A stretch of DNA of 64,000 nt from an uncultured Prevotella sp. (GCA_900540885.1 UQHJ01000001.1:71065-135064); one strand, 5' to 3'; shown: positions 32,907 to 42,607, counted from the stretch's first letter. Program-made: numbers and translations. The notes: a model not told the origin generated them from the letters alone.

Positions 32907-34115
32907 TTACAAATGCAAAGTATGTCCCATGCGCACCTTTTTGGTTTCAAGGTATCGCTTGTTGTATTTGTTTGGCGTGATTTCGATGGGAACGTTTTCG
33001 GTAATCTCTAAGCCGTAAGCTTCGAGGCCTACACGCTTTACGGGATTATTGGTGAGCAAGCGCATCTTGTGCACACCTAACATACCCAATATCTGTGCGC
33101 CCACGCCATAGTCGCGCTCGTCGGGGTCGTAACCTAAATGTACGTTGGCATCAACCGTGTCATAGCCTTCTTCTTGCAACTTGTAAGCAGCTATCTTGGC
33201 CATAAGACCGATACCACGTCCTTCTTGATTCAAATAAAGTACAACCCCCTTGCCTTGCTCGTCAATCATGCGCATAGCTTTGTGAAGCTGTTCGCCACAA
33301 TCGCAACGTTCAGAACCGAAGATATCGCCTGTCATACATGAAGAGTGAACGCGCACCAAGACGGGTTCGTCCGCTTTCCACTCTCCCTTGATAAGGGCGA
33401 TGTGTTCCAGTCCATTGCTCTTTTGACGGAAAGGTATCAAACGGAAGTGTCCATACTCTGTAGGCATGTCTACTTCTTCTCCTTGCTCTACCAAACACTC
33501 CGTCTTGAGACGATAAGCAATGAGGTCCTTAATCGTGATGATATGTAATCCTTCGCGCTGAGCAAATTCTTGTAACTGGGGCATACGCGCCATCGTGCCG
33601 TCTTCGTTTAATATCTCGATTAAGCAAGCAGCGGGTTGCATACCTGCCAAACGAGCCAAGTCAACGGCTGCTTCGGTGTGTCCTGCACGCGCCAAAACGC
33701 CACGATCTTGTGCATAGAGCGGATTGATGTGACCAGGGCGACCGAAACTTTCGGGGCGGCTATCGGGATTGGCCAATGCACGAATCGTAGCCGCACGGTC
33801 GTGACAACTTACGCCCGTAGTGCAACCTTCAAGAAGGTCGACCGTTACGGTGAACGGAGTGCCCAACATGCTGGTGTTAGTCTGCACTTGATGTTCCAAT
33901 CCAAGTTGATTGCAACGTTCGATTGTAATAGGAGCGCAAAGCACACCACGGCCGTTGCGTAACATGAAGTTAACGTGTTCAGGAGTGGCTAATTCTGCAG
34001 CAAGAATGAGGTCGCCTTCATTTTCGCGATCTTCATCGTCTACTACAATAACGAACTTACCTTTTTTAAAATCATCAATAGCCTCTTCTACGGAGGCGAG
34101 CTTAAATGAACTCAT
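32907..34115 (-). CDS. ribBA: Bifunctional DHBP synthase / GTP cyclohydrolase II
   Basis: The 402-residue fusion has an N-terminal RibB domain (DDEDRENEGDL, the RPGHINPL loop, AGHTEAAVDL) and a C-terminal RibA domain (~205-400) with HSSCMTGDIFGSERCDCG, which carries the zinc cysteines, and NQEGRGIGL. It makes 3,4-dihydroxy-2-butanone 4-phosphate from ribulose 5-phosphate and opens GTP, the two entry steps of riboflavin synthesis. All key residues are present in both halves. No FMN riboswitch was recognised upstream. Confidence 0.95.
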   Translation of the reverse strand: MSSFKLASVEEAIDDFKKGKFVIVVDDEDRENEGDLILAAELATPEHVNFMLRNGRGVLCAPITIERCNQLGLEHQVQTNTSMLGTPFTVTVDLLEGCTTGVSCHDRAATIRALANPDSRPESFGRPGHINPLYAQDRGVLARAGHTEAAVDLARLAGMQPAACLIEILNEDGTMARMPQLQEFAQREGLHIITIKDLIAYRLKTECLVEQGEEVDMPTEYGHFRLIPFRQKSNGLEHIALIKGEWKADEPVLVRVHSSCMTGDIFGSERCDCGEQLHKAMRMIDEQGKGVVLYLNQEGRGIGLMAKIAAYKLQEEGYDTVDANVHLGYDPDERDYGVGAQILGMLGVHKMRLLTNNPVKRVGLEAYGLEITENVPIEITPNKYNKRYLETKKVRMGHTLHL

Positions 34116-34148
34116 ATATTTGTATATGCAAATAGCTTTGTTAATAAT

Positions 34149-36404
34149 CTATTCGGGGGCCTGTTGGGGGAATTTCAGTTGGCGAGTGCCTTCTTCGGGC
34201 AAAGGTAGTAAATCCTTTCCACTGTCATCAACATTCTGTGGTGCATTTGACGAATTTGGAGCGTCTTTTTCGTTTTTTTCAATCTTTTCTTCACCCTTTG
34301 TACGCTGATGATGCTTCCAAGCTTGCCAACCATAGTAACCACCAGCCGACAAAGCAGCGATGATAACAAGAGCTAAAACGACACGCTTCGTCCAAAGCAA
34401 AGCTTTCTTTCGACGCTGCGAAGTAGGAGTCTGATCTCTTACCGACGATACCACAGCATCGTCATCGCCTTCATCAGCCGTGAACGTACCATTCAATACG
34501 GCCTGTAAGCGGTCGCATGTGCGAACGATGACACGCATATCGCGGAAGAGACGTAAGCGGAAGCGCCATATACGTAACCACAACACAAGGCCTAAGGGGA
34601 ATACCACGCCTGCCATGACATTAAGCCAACGTTTATGGAAAGGTGAGGTGTGTGCTTGTGTGAAGAGAATAGGCAAGTTGTTGAGTTCGGCCAATACTTG
34701 GCGGTCTTTACTATTGGAGAGTTCCTCAACAATAGCTTCCATACGATCACTGAGTCGCGCTACTTCGGTGTCTTCTTGATAACGGAAGAATATGTTGATG
34801 TAGTTCGGAGCGCGATAGAGGTTTTTCCGTTTATTATACTGTAAGCAGTCTTGTTTGAGGGCTTCTATTTCAGAAGGAAGCACGTCCAATCGTGGATCAT
34901 CAATAATCACTTCTTTACGGAATATATGACGCTTTGCCGGGAGTCCCAACAAACGATTGAAGAAGTGGCGATAAGCATCAATATTGAATACCACGGAGTC
35001 TTTGTTGGCCTTATAGGTAAAGAACACGCCAAAGGGAGCAATCACAATAGAGCTAAACCACATGCCAAACATCATGTTTACATTGCCTTCACGCGCCATT
35101 TTCATACCCCATGTATAGACTAAGTACCATACAATAAAGATAGCCACCGAAATAACTGTCGGCATACCCAAACCGCCCTTACGAATAATCGCTCCTAAGG
35201 GGGCACCCACGAAGAAGAAGAGTAAACAAGCCAATGAGTAAGTTATCTTGTTATGCCACTCTACCCAGTGTGAGCGTATGTCTTTCATTTCGTCTTTCGT
35301 ATTAACGCTTTTCCAATCTAAGTCTGCCGTAGCGGACTGGACTGTGGTTAGCGCTTGTTGGCGTGCCAACTGCATCCTGTCAGCCCCCACGCGCGATGTA
35401 AGCGTATCAAAGTTGACAGCTTTTGTTGCTACACGCGCCTGCAACAGACGCATCATCTGCAACGAATCGTTCTTACTTATTTTAGGGCGACGATAGTAAG
35501 TAAGTTGTGCATCTTTGTAATACTGTCTACCAAGCGAGTCGAGATTGCGATTCATAGAGTCAACACTCTGCTCTATCTGGCGCATATTCTTCGATGAGGC
35601 CATACCTGAGAGCAAACTCTTATCCATCATATTGAAGTTGCTATCAAAGTCGATAAGCAACGTCTTAAAGATGAACGTTTCGCGATCAAAGGGTTCGTGT
35701 GCTCCATTTTGCATCATGGCTTGTGCACTACCTGCCGACTGCAGACTCTCAAACTGCTCACCGTCCCAAAGTTCAAGACGAAGGTGCTTTTTGTCTTTAG
35801 TTATCTCCAAACGTGCTGAGTCGGCCAAAACGATCTGAGCACGGTCAAAGCCTTGATCGGTCTTATAAATAATGGTTTGATAGAGCATGCCTGTCTCAAT
35901 ATTCTTACGCTGAACGAATATATTGATATTAGGCACACCATTATAGAACACGCCTTCAGGTATCTCCACCGCAGGCGACTGTTGGCGCATACTGAAGATC
36001 ATGGTCTTCAGTTCCATCTGCGCATTGGGCGAAGCTACATTCTGAAAGTAGAAAGAGGCTCCTGACATCAGCAAGGCAAAGATTGCTAAGGGGCGCATCA
36101 CACGGATAAGCGGAATACCTGCTGCCTTTATTGCTAAAAGCTCGAACGACTCTCCCAAGTTACCAAAGGTAATCAAGGAAGCCAATAACACCGAGAGGGG
36201 TAAAGAGTCACGCACTAAGGTGATAGCCATATACCAATAGAACTTAGCTAACACGTCGAACGTAAGTCCTTTACCAATTAAGTCGTCTACATACTTCCAT
36301 GTAAACTGCATCATGAAGACGAAGAGCACGACAAAAAAGGCTCCGGCAAATATCAGCAGGAACTTCTTTAATATATATATATCAAGCTTTTTAATGAGTG
36401 TCAT
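34149..36404 (-). CDS. LptF/LptG-type (YjgP/YjgQ) LPS export permease
   Basis: MTLIKKLDIYILKKF at 36404 is taken as the start; an alternative ATG four codons upstream (36416) exists. The ~751-residue protein has the YjgP/YjgQ layout: an N-terminal transmembrane helix, two more near residues 55-120, a periplasmic beta-jellyroll region with coiled inserts, then three helices (~390-470). It is longer than E. coli LptF (366 aa): a long C-terminal extension adds two further hydrophobic segments and a Lys/Pro-rich tail. LptF and LptG work with the LptB ATPase to extract LPS from the inner membrane. F versus G cannot be assigned. Confidence 0.85.
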   Translation of the reverse strand: MTLIKKLDIYILKKFLLIFAGAFFVVLFVFMMQFTWKYVDDLIGKGLTFDVLAKFYWYMAITLVRDSLPLSVLLASLITFGNLGESFELLAIKAAGIPLIRVMRPLAIFALLMSGASFYFQNVASPNAQMELKTMIFSMRQQSPAVEIPEGVFYNGVPNINIFVQRKNIETGMLYQTIIYKTDQGFDRAQIVLADSARLEITKDKKHLRLELWDGEQFESLQSAGSAQAMMQNGAHEPFDRETFIFKTLLIDFDSNFNMMDKSLLSGMASSKNMRQIEQSVDSMNRNLDSLGRQYYKDAQLTYYRRPKISKNDSLQMMRLLQARVATKAVNFDTLTSRVGADRMQLARQQALTTVQSATADLDWKSVNTKDEMKDIRSHWVEWHNKITYSLACLLFFFVGAPLGAIIRKGGLGMPTVISVAIFIVWYLVYTWGMKMAREGNVNMMFGMWFSSIVIAPFGVFFTYKANKDSVVFNIDAYRHFFNRLLGLPAKRHIFRKEVIIDDPRLDVLPSEIEALKQDCLQYNKRKNLYRAPNYINIFFRYQEDTEVARLSDRMEAIVEELSNSKDRQVLAELNNLPILFTQAHTSPFHKRWLNVMAGVVFPLGLVLWLRIWRFRLRLFRDMRVIVRTCDRLQAVLNGTFTADEGDDDAVVSSVRDQTPTSQRRKKALLWTKRVVLALVIIAALSAGGYYGWQAWKHHQRTKGEEKIEKNEKDAPNSSNAPQNVDDSGKDLLPLPEEGTRQLKFPQQAPE

Positions 36405-36462
36405 TGTTATGAACAAAGCAAACTTGAGCGCATGGCTCCTTGCTTTATTGGTTTAATCTGTG

Positions 36463-36470
36463 CAAAAATA
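36463..36470 (-). promoter_or_regulatory. -7 promoter element of the LptF/G-like gene
   Basis: TATTTTTG on the minus strand, about 55 bp upstream of the chosen start codon. Confidence 0.5.
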
Positions 36471-36734
36471 CAACTTTTTTCGCGCCTAACGGATATTTTA
36501 CGTGTGAAGTAGAACAAGTAAACTGCAAATGGGCCTCTCCTCTACCCCCTCCCCGACCGATGAGGGAGAACAGATACCCTTTACTTGCTGCGCTTCTAAC
36601 TGACAAACAGCAGAAAGCTCAAACAGTAAGTGTTACTTATTTCCCTTCTCTGGTCACGGAAGAGGTAAAGAAGAAAGGCCCAATTGCAGTTTTCAAAAAT
36701 ATACAAAAACATAACACAATTAAGCCAATAAAAA

Positions 36735-36764
36735 AAGCAGTCACAACTTTCGTTGCAACTGCTT
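36735..36764 (-). terminator. tRNA-Met terminator
   Basis: AAGCAGTTGCAAC and GTTGTGACTGCTT (read on the minus strand) pair around a GAAA tetraloop and are followed by a run of T; it begins a few bases after the tRNA 3' end. Confidence 0.8.
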
Positions 36765-36767
36765 TAG

Positions 36768-36841
36768 TAGCGCGAGACAGGATTGAACTGTCGACCTCAT
36801 GATTATGAATCATGCGCTCTAACCATCTGAGCTATCGCGCC
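36768..36841 (-). tRNA. tRNA-Met (anticodon CAT)
   Basis: A 74-base cloverleaf without encoded CCA. Acceptor arm GGCGCGA pairs with TCGCGCT (one G-U), D arm GCTC/GAGC, anticodon stem CATGA/TCATG with loop TTCATAA giving CAT, T arm GACAG/CTGTC with loop TTCAATC, discriminator A. CAT can mean elongator Met, initiator Met or lysidine-modified Ile. The first pair is a G-U wobble rather than the unpaired C-A of typical initiators, so elongator Met is favoured, with Ile2 not excluded. Confidence 0.9.
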
Positions 36842-37137
36842 ATGCTTTAGCTTGCGAGTGTCTTTGTTTCTCGTTTGCGAGTGCAAAGGTACAACAAATT
36901 TCATAAGCACCAAACATTTTCCTACTTTTTTTGAAAAATATTTTCAAGAAAATCCGCAAGACAGCATATAAACATTTGATTATCAGCATTATAAATCATT
37001 ACAAGAAAACATCTAAAAAAAATATTTCTGCAACGCACCGTGCGTTGACTGTTTCAGATTCGTGTGTGTGAACTACAAATTATCTAAATCCGAACTTTAG
37101 TTTATAGAAATCTTTGACACACCATGCGCCACAAAAA
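36842..37137. other. Gap between the tRNA gene and the tonB terminator
   Basis: About 300 AT-rich bp. A minus-strand TACCTTTG (36884-36891) about 45 bp upstream of the tRNA is its likely promoter. A weak copy of the dispersed GTGTGGG...CTGCAATTTATCT motif is at about 37060-37090. No ORF. Confidence 0.5.
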
Positions 37138-37171
37138 AAGTGCAGCTAACACTTTTGCGTTAGCTGCACTT
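37138..37171 (-). terminator. Terminator of the exbB-exbD-exbD-tonB operon
   Basis: AAGTGCAGCTAAC and GTTAGCTGCACTT are perfect 13-bp arms around an 8-base loop; read on the minus strand it is followed by a T-run. Confidence 0.85.
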
Positions 37172-37198
37172 ATACATTATAATACGAATTCAAGTGTA

Positions 37199-38062
37199 TT
37201 ACTGAATACGGAAACGGATCGGGAGACGGAACCATACAGGAACGGGGTGACCTTGCTGCTTAGCAGGTACGAAGCGGTGAAGCTTACGTACTACGGCTGC
37301 GGCTGCTTGGTCGCATTCCTTAGAAAGTGACTTCTCAACCTTAACAGCGCTTACAGAACCATCAACGTCTACCTTGAAACGAAGTACTACAGTACCCTGC
37401 AATTCTTGATCCTGAGCGATAGCGGGGTAAACGAGGTTCTTGCTTACGAACTGAAGCAAAGCAGCCTCACCACCAGGATAAGTAGCAGGAACTTCTACGA
37501 TAGCATTATCTACTACTTCAGGTTCTTTGGGAGGAACTGTCGTACCACCAGCACGCTGGTTCTCCTTCAAGTCGTCAATGTTGATACCGCTGTTATCACC
37601 ATTAGGGTTGGTGTAGTCTTGAGCAGCGATAGCGAACTTATTCTTGGTAACTTCATCCTGAGTCTTGAGTTCCTTAGAATGATCTACCTTGTCGTCTTCA
37701 ACGATCTTAGGAACAGTGAACTGAATAGAAGACTTTACGTTAACCTTTTCAACAGGCTTTTCGTATTCGAGTTCGGGTTCTTTCTTTTTAGGTTGTTCCT
37801 TCTTAGGTTCGTCCTTCTTCAATTCTTGAAGTTCGGTAACCTCTTCAGAAGCCATATCTTTGCCACTTGCCAATGCTTGCTCTACTGCTGACTTAGCCAA
37901 CAGAATAGCAGCAACTGCTACAATGACAATGAGTACAATGATGATTGCACGGAGTTGAAACTTGCCTTTATTGGCGCGGTTACGATAAGCTCCGTACTCC
38001 TTGTTACGTCCTTCGAAGACCAAGTCACACCATTGTTTTGATGCTAAATCTATTTTAGACAT
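37199..38062 (-). CDS. tonB: TonB energy-transducing protein
   Basis: The 287-residue protein has a cytosolic N-terminus (MSKIDLASKQWCDLVFEGRN, typical of Bacteroidetes TonB), one membrane helix (~38-58), a Lys/Glu/Pro-rich periplasmic linker, and a C-terminal TonB domain (~200-287) with YPAIAQDQELQGTVVLRF and VRKLHRFVPAKQQG. It passes proton-motive energy from ExbB-ExbD to outer-membrane receptors such as SusC-type transporters. Last gene of a tight four-gene operon. Confidence 0.93.
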   Translation of the reverse strand: MSKIDLASKQWCDLVFEGRNKEYGAYRNRANKGKFQLRAIIIVLIVIVAVAAILLAKSAVEQALASGKDMASEEVTELQELKKDEPKKEQPKKKEPELEYEKPVEKVNVKSSIQFTVPKIVEDDKVDHSKELKTQDEVTKNKFAIAAQDYTNPNGDNSGINIDDLKENQRAGGTTVPPKEPEVVDNAIVEVPATYPGGEAALLQFVSKNLVYPAIAQDQELQGTVVLRFKVDVDGSVSAVKVEKSLSKECDQAAAAVVRKLHRFVPAKQQGHPVPVWFRLPIRFRIQ

Positions 38063-38086
38063 ATTGTTATACTTAGCTTATTGTTA

Positions 38087-38740
38087 TTACTGCGCAGTGC
38101 CGTTCTTGAGAGCCTCAATCTTGAGTCTGTCACCGTCTGCAAACTTATCAATTACGTAACGACCAATGCTGCAAATCTGCATTTCGTCGAGCACCTGAAT
38201 AAGGTTGTCATAAGTTGCCTTGTCAGAAGCCTTAATGATTACACTTGGCGTGTATTCAGCGTTCTTAATCTTGTTTAGCTCTTCCTTATACTGTGCTTTC
38301 TGCTTTTGCTCCTGTTGTACATTAGAGGTCGCCATACGAGCGTACTTGTCCTTCAATGCTTGTACAGCCTTTACAGCCTGAGGATTGCTCTCGAGGAGCA
38401 CCTTGCGGAGGCCATTCTTACCATACGTAGTTGCGAACAATTTACCTTCGTCGGGAATGTCGGTACCACCATCAGGTTTACCCTTGAAGTAGTAGAGCGT
38501 GTTATTCTCATCGATGAGGATAGTGATAGCCTTAGAAGCAGCTACCTGACTCTGATTTTCTTCTTTGATGTCTTCCTTATCCGAAGGCATAGAGATTTCC
38601 ATAGTCTGCGGTTTGAGAAGAGTCGTACAAAGCATGAAGAATGTCACGAGCAACATGATCATATCCACCATCGGCGTGAAGTCCACGCGCGAGTTCATCT
38701 TCTTTTGTTTACTTCCACCTAATTTTGCCATAACATTCAA
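38087..38740 (-). CDS. exbD: ExbD/TolR-family protein (second ExbD)
   Basis: The 217-residue protein has a basic N-terminus, one membrane helix with the conserved aspartate (RVDFTPMVDMIMLLVTFFML, residues ~18-37) and a periplasmic domain. It forms the motor core with ExbB. It is 3 bp from the preceding exbD and 24 bp from tonB. Two different ExbD proteins in a row are usual in Bacteroidetes. Confidence 0.92.
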   Translation of the reverse strand: MNVMAKLGGSKQKKMNSRVDFTPMVDMIMLLVTFFMLCTTLLKPQTMEISMPSDKEDIKEENQSQVAASKAITILIDENNTLYYFKGKPDGGTDIPDEGKLFATTYGKNGLRKVLLESNPQAVKAVQALKDKYARMATSNVQQEQKQKAQYKEELNKIKNAEYTPSVIIKASDKATYDNLIQVLDEMQICSIGRYVIDKFADGDRLKIEALKNGTAQ

Positions 38741-38743
38741 ATT

Positions 38744-39355
38744 TTAGTTTTCTACGCCCTTGAGTGAGGTAATCAAGTTGTAACGATTTTCCTCAATCTC
38801 ACGTAGAGAATCCATAACTCTTTTAATTACAGCGTAGGAAGTAGACTTATCAGCCTTAATTGCAATACGCATATTCTCGCCACACGCCTCACGGGCTGTG
38901 CTTACCCAGGTCTTCAGCTCATTGTTTACGCTGTCGCAAGGAATACCAGCTTCTTTGCTCTTAGTGAGCAATTCATTCTTGTTGTCGCCACTGGCCAACC
39001 AACCATGAATGGTGTTGAGCGGTGTACCGAATGTAGGAGCCTGTGCAAATTCCTTCACTTCCTGTGGCGTAAGGCTCAACTTACCAGCCTCGTTCATCGC
39101 ATCAGCGAGTTTAGTAAGGCCTTCGGGAGAGTCCATTGTCATGAACACCTTGCCATTCTTCTCTACGAAGATAGTGAGCAAGTTGGTAGAAGGAATCTTG
39201 ATTTCAGAAACAGATCCAGGTGTTACCACCTTAATCGGTTCTTCCTTAACGAAAGTTGCAGTCAACATAAAGAAGGTAAGCAGCAGGACCATGACATCGC
39301 TCATAGGCGTCATGTCTATGAACGTATCTTGTTTTTTGATTTTAAAACGTCCCAT
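38744..39355 (-). CDS. exbD: ExbD/TolR-family protein (first ExbD)
   Basis: The 203-residue protein has a single N-terminal membrane helix with the proton-carrying aspartate (DMTPMSDVMVLLLTFFML, residues ~14-31), then a periplasmic domain containing IKADKSTSYAVIKRVMDSL. Its N-terminal GRFKIKKQ is typical of the first of the paired ExbD proteins. It lies 23 bp downstream of exbB and is co-transcribed. Confidence 0.92.
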   Translation of the reverse strand: MGRFKIKKQDTFIDMTPMSDVMVLLLTFFMLTATFVKEEPIKVVTPGSVSEIKIPSTNLLTIFVEKNGKVFMTMDSPEGLTKLADAMNEAGKLSLTPQEVKEFAQAPTFGTPLNTIHGWLASGDNKNELLTKSKEAGIPCDSVNNELKTWVSTAREACGENMRIAIKADKSTSYAVIKRVMDSLREIEENRYNLITSLKGVEN

Positions 39356-39378
39356 GTCTTAAATACCTTTTTATGCGA

Positions 39379-40245
39379 TTAGTGAGTTGCTGAGAAAGTT
39401 TCTACGATAGTGAAACCAACTTCGTCGAGGCTGAAAGTCAAGCGGTCGATCTTGTTAGTGTAGTAGTTGTAAGTAATAACGGCGAGCGCACCAGTTGCGA
39501 TACCAGAGGCAGTATTAACAAGTGCCTCAGAGATACCTACTGAAAGTGCTGAAGAGTCAGCACCACCTTCACCTGCACCCATTGCAGAGAATGACTTGAT
39601 CATACCCAATACAGTACCGAACAGACCCATCAAAGTACCGAGTGTTACGATAGTACCGATGATAGGAAGGTTTTCTTGCATCATAGGCATTTCAAGAGCG
39701 GTAGCTTCTTCCAACTCCTTCTGGATTGAAAGCACCTTCTGTTCCTTAGTAAGAACAGTGTTTTCTTCCATTTCCTTGTACTTGCGGAGTGTAGCGCCTA
39801 CAACGTTTGCTACAGAACCACGTTGCTTGTCGCAAAGTTGCTGAGCCTTAACGAGGTCGTTCTGACGGAGAGCTACCTTGATATCGGCAACGAACTTAGT
39901 CAAGCTTGTACGGCCGTAAGCATTGCGGATAGCGAAGAAGCGTTCGATAGCCAAAGCTACTACGGTTACGAGCAAAGTCCAGATGATAGGTACAACGAAA
40001 CCACCTTTGTAGACTGTACCGATAATACCTGCAGGTTCGTATGTGTTATCAGAAAGGAATGAGAACATTGCGGGGTCACCTTCTGTACCCTTGAAGTTGC
40101 TGAGTGAACCAGCACCGAAGAGGTAGAGTGCCAAAGCAATGAAGAAACATACGATGATTACGGCGAAACCTGACTTGATGCCGGTAAAGCCCTTTGATTG
40201 TTGTTTGGGTGCACCCTTGGGTGCGCTAGCATTTGTAGTTGCCAT
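39379..40245 (-). CDS. exbB: ExbB/MotA/TolQ proton channel protein
   Basis: The 288-residue protein has an N-terminal hydrophobic helix (~24-46), a second (~78-98), and the conserved MotA/TolQ pair of helices at ~198-275 with GTIVTLGTLMGLFGTVLGMI and SVGISEALVNTASGIATGAL. It forms the proton channel with ExbD and drives TonB. First gene of the operon; its promoter is probably the TATCTTTG at 40339-40346, giving an ~85-base leader. Confidence 0.93.
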   Translation of the reverse strand: MATTNASAPKGAPKQQSKGFTGIKSGFAVIIVCFFIALALYLFGAGSLSNFKGTEGDPAMFSFLSDNTYEPAGIIGTVYKGGFVVPIIWTLLVTVVALAIERFFAIRNAYGRTSLTKFVADIKVALRQNDLVKAQQLCDKQRGSVANVVGATLRKYKEMEENTVLTKEQKVLSIQKELEEATALEMPMMQENLPIIGTIVTLGTLMGLFGTVLGMIKSFSAMGAGEGGADSSALSVGISEALVNTASGIATGALAVITYNYYTNKIDRLTFSLDEVGFTIVETFSATH

Positions 40246-40338
40246 TGTTGTAAAAAATTAATTGTTTGTAGAAATTATAGTTATTGAATTTCAATTAAAT
40301 TGCCACATACGCTTTGCATACGGTCTTTTATTACGGGG

Positions 40339-40346
40339 CAAAGATA
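40339..40346 (-). promoter_or_regulatory. -7 promoter element of the exbB operon
   Basis: TATCTTTG on the minus strand, about 94 bp upstream of the exbB start. Confidence 0.55.
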
Positions 40347-40559
40347 ATACTTAAAAAAACAATGGCCGATATTTTACTCATTTTTTTTTGGCTTTTATCG
40401 GCTTTGTACACCTAAAAATTATCATAAGCACTTGAAGGAGAGAAAAGAGCTCCAAAGTTTGAGTTCTATAGCAACGCATCATGTGGATAAAGTCGATAAA
40501 TTGCAGTTGATATTGTTTCTACACGAATCATTGCAGAGCCTTTTTACGCCCATAACGAT

Positions 40560-40595
40560 AAAAGGCTTAACGAATCTATTTTCGTTAAGCCTTTT
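40560..40595 (-). terminator. Terminator of the coiled-coil lipoprotein gene
   Basis: AAAAGGCTTAACGAA and TTCGTTAAGCCTTTT are perfect 15-bp arms around a 6-base loop, 5 bp beyond the stop codon. Confidence 0.85.
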
Positions 40596-40599
40596 AACT

Positions 40600-41484
40600 T
40601 TATTTTCCCAGCGCTACACTACCCGAACCTATCATTTGTCCGTCGGCAAAGATGTAAGCGGAATAGGTACCTCCCCCTAAGAACTCGCTTACTGGCACAT
40701 AGACAGTAGCGTGAGCTTCCTGACCAGTATATTCTATTGTCTTAGCAGCAGAATAACCGATTGTTTTATTTTCGTAATGGAAACTACCCGACTGATTAAC
40801 CACTTGCTGACCGGGTTTGAGCAAACGTACATAGATAGTACGATTACCAGCCGCTGCTGTTACGTTGCGCGTAATGGTGAACGATACGGCAAAGCGAGCG
40901 ATGTCCTTACTCTTCTTGGCATTCTTACCATTCTTCTTCAGCGGAGCAACTGAAACGCCCGTTGCATTGAGTTGCGCAGCAATGGCTACTCGTTCATTGA
41001 GGTGAGAGTTCTCGGCCTGAATGTTGGAGTTTTCTTGACGCACACGTTCTGCATCAGCACGTGCTAAGTCGCGTTCACCTATCAGTGCGTGATTCATTTG
41101 CTGTAAAGAGTCAACTTGGCGAATGTAGTCACGCAATACGGCACGTACCGTGGCCAATTCACGCTTTAAGCGCAAGATTTCAGCCGAGCTACTGGCCTTG
41201 GTATTTTGCAACTCTTTGAGCAAAGCCTCTGCACGGGCTTGCTCTTGATTTAAGCGATTGACAAGTGAGTCGTCTTTCACGCCTTTTTTCAATTCTCCGT
41301 ATTGGCTGGCAAACTCAGCATATTGGTTTTCCATTTCCTTCTTATCGAGTTCAGCCAATTGGCGTAATTCGCTCAGTTCACGCTCTTTATCTTCTAATTT
41401 CTTCTTATCGCTATTGCAAGCCACGAAGGTGCTGAACGAAGAAAGCACCATAATAACAAGCAATAAATGAGATAACTTTTTCAT
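40600..41484 (-). CDS. Coiled-coil lipoprotein of unknown function
   Basis: The 294-residue protein has a signal peptide ending at TFVAC (Cys23), predicting a lipoprotein. Residues ~25-170 are a long Glu/Lys/Gln-rich coiled coil. Residues ~195-294 form a compact beta-type domain with NRTIYVRLLKPG and GGTYSAYIFADG, a composition seen in related Bacteroidales envelope proteins. I do not recognise a named family. It lies between ilvE and the exb operon, transcribed separately with its own terminator. A periplasmic or outer-membrane structural role is possible but unproven. Confidence 0.75.
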   Translation of the reverse strand: MKKLSHLLLVIMVLSSFSTFVACNSDKKKLEDKERELSELRQLAELDKKEMENQYAEFASQYGELKKGVKDDSLVNRLNQEQARAEALLKELQNTKASSSAEILRLKRELATVRAVLRDYIRQVDSLQQMNHALIGERDLARADAERVRQENSNIQAENSHLNERVAIAAQLNATGVSVAPLKKNGKNAKKSKDIARFAVSFTITRNVTAAAGNRTIYVRLLKPGQQVVNQSGSFHYENKTIGYSAAKTIEYTGQEAHATVYVPVSEFLGGGTYSAYIFADGQMIGSGSVALGK

Positions 41485-41505
41485 GTCTTATGCCTAATAT
41501 ATAAG

Positions 41506-41561
41506 GAATGTGCAGATGCAATCAAATTGTCAAAAGGCACTTTTCTCACATCTGCACATTC
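41506..41561 (-). terminator. Inverted repeat after ilvE
   Basis: GAATGTGCAGATG and CATCTGCACATTC are perfect 13-bp arms with a 30-base loop, 27 bp beyond the ilvE stop. Possible terminator; no T-run. Confidence 0.5.
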
Positions 41562-41587
41562 TATTACAGATTGTTTACCAAACTTTA

Positions 41588-42607
41588 TTATTCAATCACT
41601 GTTGTCCAACCATGAACATCAGGTTCTGTACCATACTGAATGGCACGAAGGTGGGTATAAAGTTTTTCACTCCAAGGCCCAGGTTTTCCGTCCTTTGAGA
41701 TGACGTAACTCTTATGATTTTCAAGGTCGTCAATCTTGCGAATAGGGCTGATAACGGCTGCTGTACCACACGCTCCTGCTTCTTCGAAGGTAGAAAGTTC
41801 TTCTTCGGGAATAGGACGTACTTCTACTTCCATGCCTAAATCCTTTGCTAACTGCTGCAAACTGCGATTGGTAATAGAAGGGAGGATAGATGATGACTTG
41901 GGGGTGATATACTTACCTTCTTTGATACCAAAGAAATTGGCAGCACCACATTCGTCAATGTACTTCTTCTCCTTTGCATCCAAATAGAACTCTGAAGCAT
42001 AACCTGCGTCATGTGCCATTTTATTGGCAGCGAGGCTGGCTGCATAGTTACCGCCAACTTTATAACGACCTGTACCTAAGGGTGCTGCACGATCGTACTC
42101 ACGAATGATAACGTAGTCGTTAGTAGCGAAACCGCCCTTGAAGTAAGGACCTACGGGCGAAACGAATATCATAAAGAGGTATTCATTAGCAGGGTGAACG
42201 CCTACTTGTGCGCCAGTACCGATAAGCAACGGACGAATGTAGAGGGAAGCTCCACTTTCGTAAGGAGGAACGAAACGTTCGTTAAGTTTCACAACCTTCT
42301 TTACCATTTCTTCAAAGAGTTCGGTAGGAAGTTCGGGCATCAAGATGCCACGGCAAGTGCTTTGCAAACGTTCAGCATTGTCCTTAATACGGAATGCACG
42401 GATTTTACCGTCAGGGCAACGGAAGGCTTTCATACCTTCAAAGGCTTCTTGTCCGTAATGAAGGGCTGTAGCTGCCATGTGTATGTTGATAACATCTGAT
42501 GAAGATACTTCTATTTCTCCCCACTTGCCATTACGATAATAGCAACGCACGTTATAGTCGGTTGGCATATACCCAAACTTTAGGTTTGCCCAATCTATAT
42601 TTTCCAT
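41588..42607 (-). CDS. ilvE: Branched-chain amino acid aminotransferase
   Basis: The start MENIDWANLKFGYM at 42607 gives 339 residues, matching the usual length; an upstream in-frame ATG (42661) would add 18 residues without family similarity. Family motifs are present: HYGQEAFEGMKAFR, the PLP lysine in GRYKVGGNYAASLAAN, FLDAKEKKYIDECGAANFF and the EEAGACGTAAVI phosphate loop. This is the fold-type IV transaminase acting on valine, leucine and isoleucine. A 96-bp-arm palindrome lies upstream. Confidence 0.93.
   Translation of the reverse strand: MENIDWANLKFGYMPTDYNVRCYYRNGKWGEIEVSSSDVINIHMAATALHYGQEAFEGMKAFRCPDGKIRAFRIKDNAERLQSTCRGILMPELPTELFEEMVKKVVKLNERFVPPYESGASLYIRPLLIGTGAQVGVHPANEYLFMIFVSPVGPYFKGGFATNDYVIIREYDRAAPLGTGRYKVGGNYAASLAANKMAHDAGYASEFYLDAKEKKYIDECGAANFFGIKEGKYITPKSSSILPSITNRSLQQLAKDLGMEVEVRPIPEEELSTFEEAGACGTAAVISPIRKIDDLENHKSYVISKDGKPGPWSEKLYTHLRAIQYGTEPDVHGWTTVIE

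Noticed and set aside
36768..36841. Initiator tRNA
   Set aside because: The acceptor end begins with a G-U pair and the anticodon stem lacks the three consecutive G-C pairs of initiator tRNAs.
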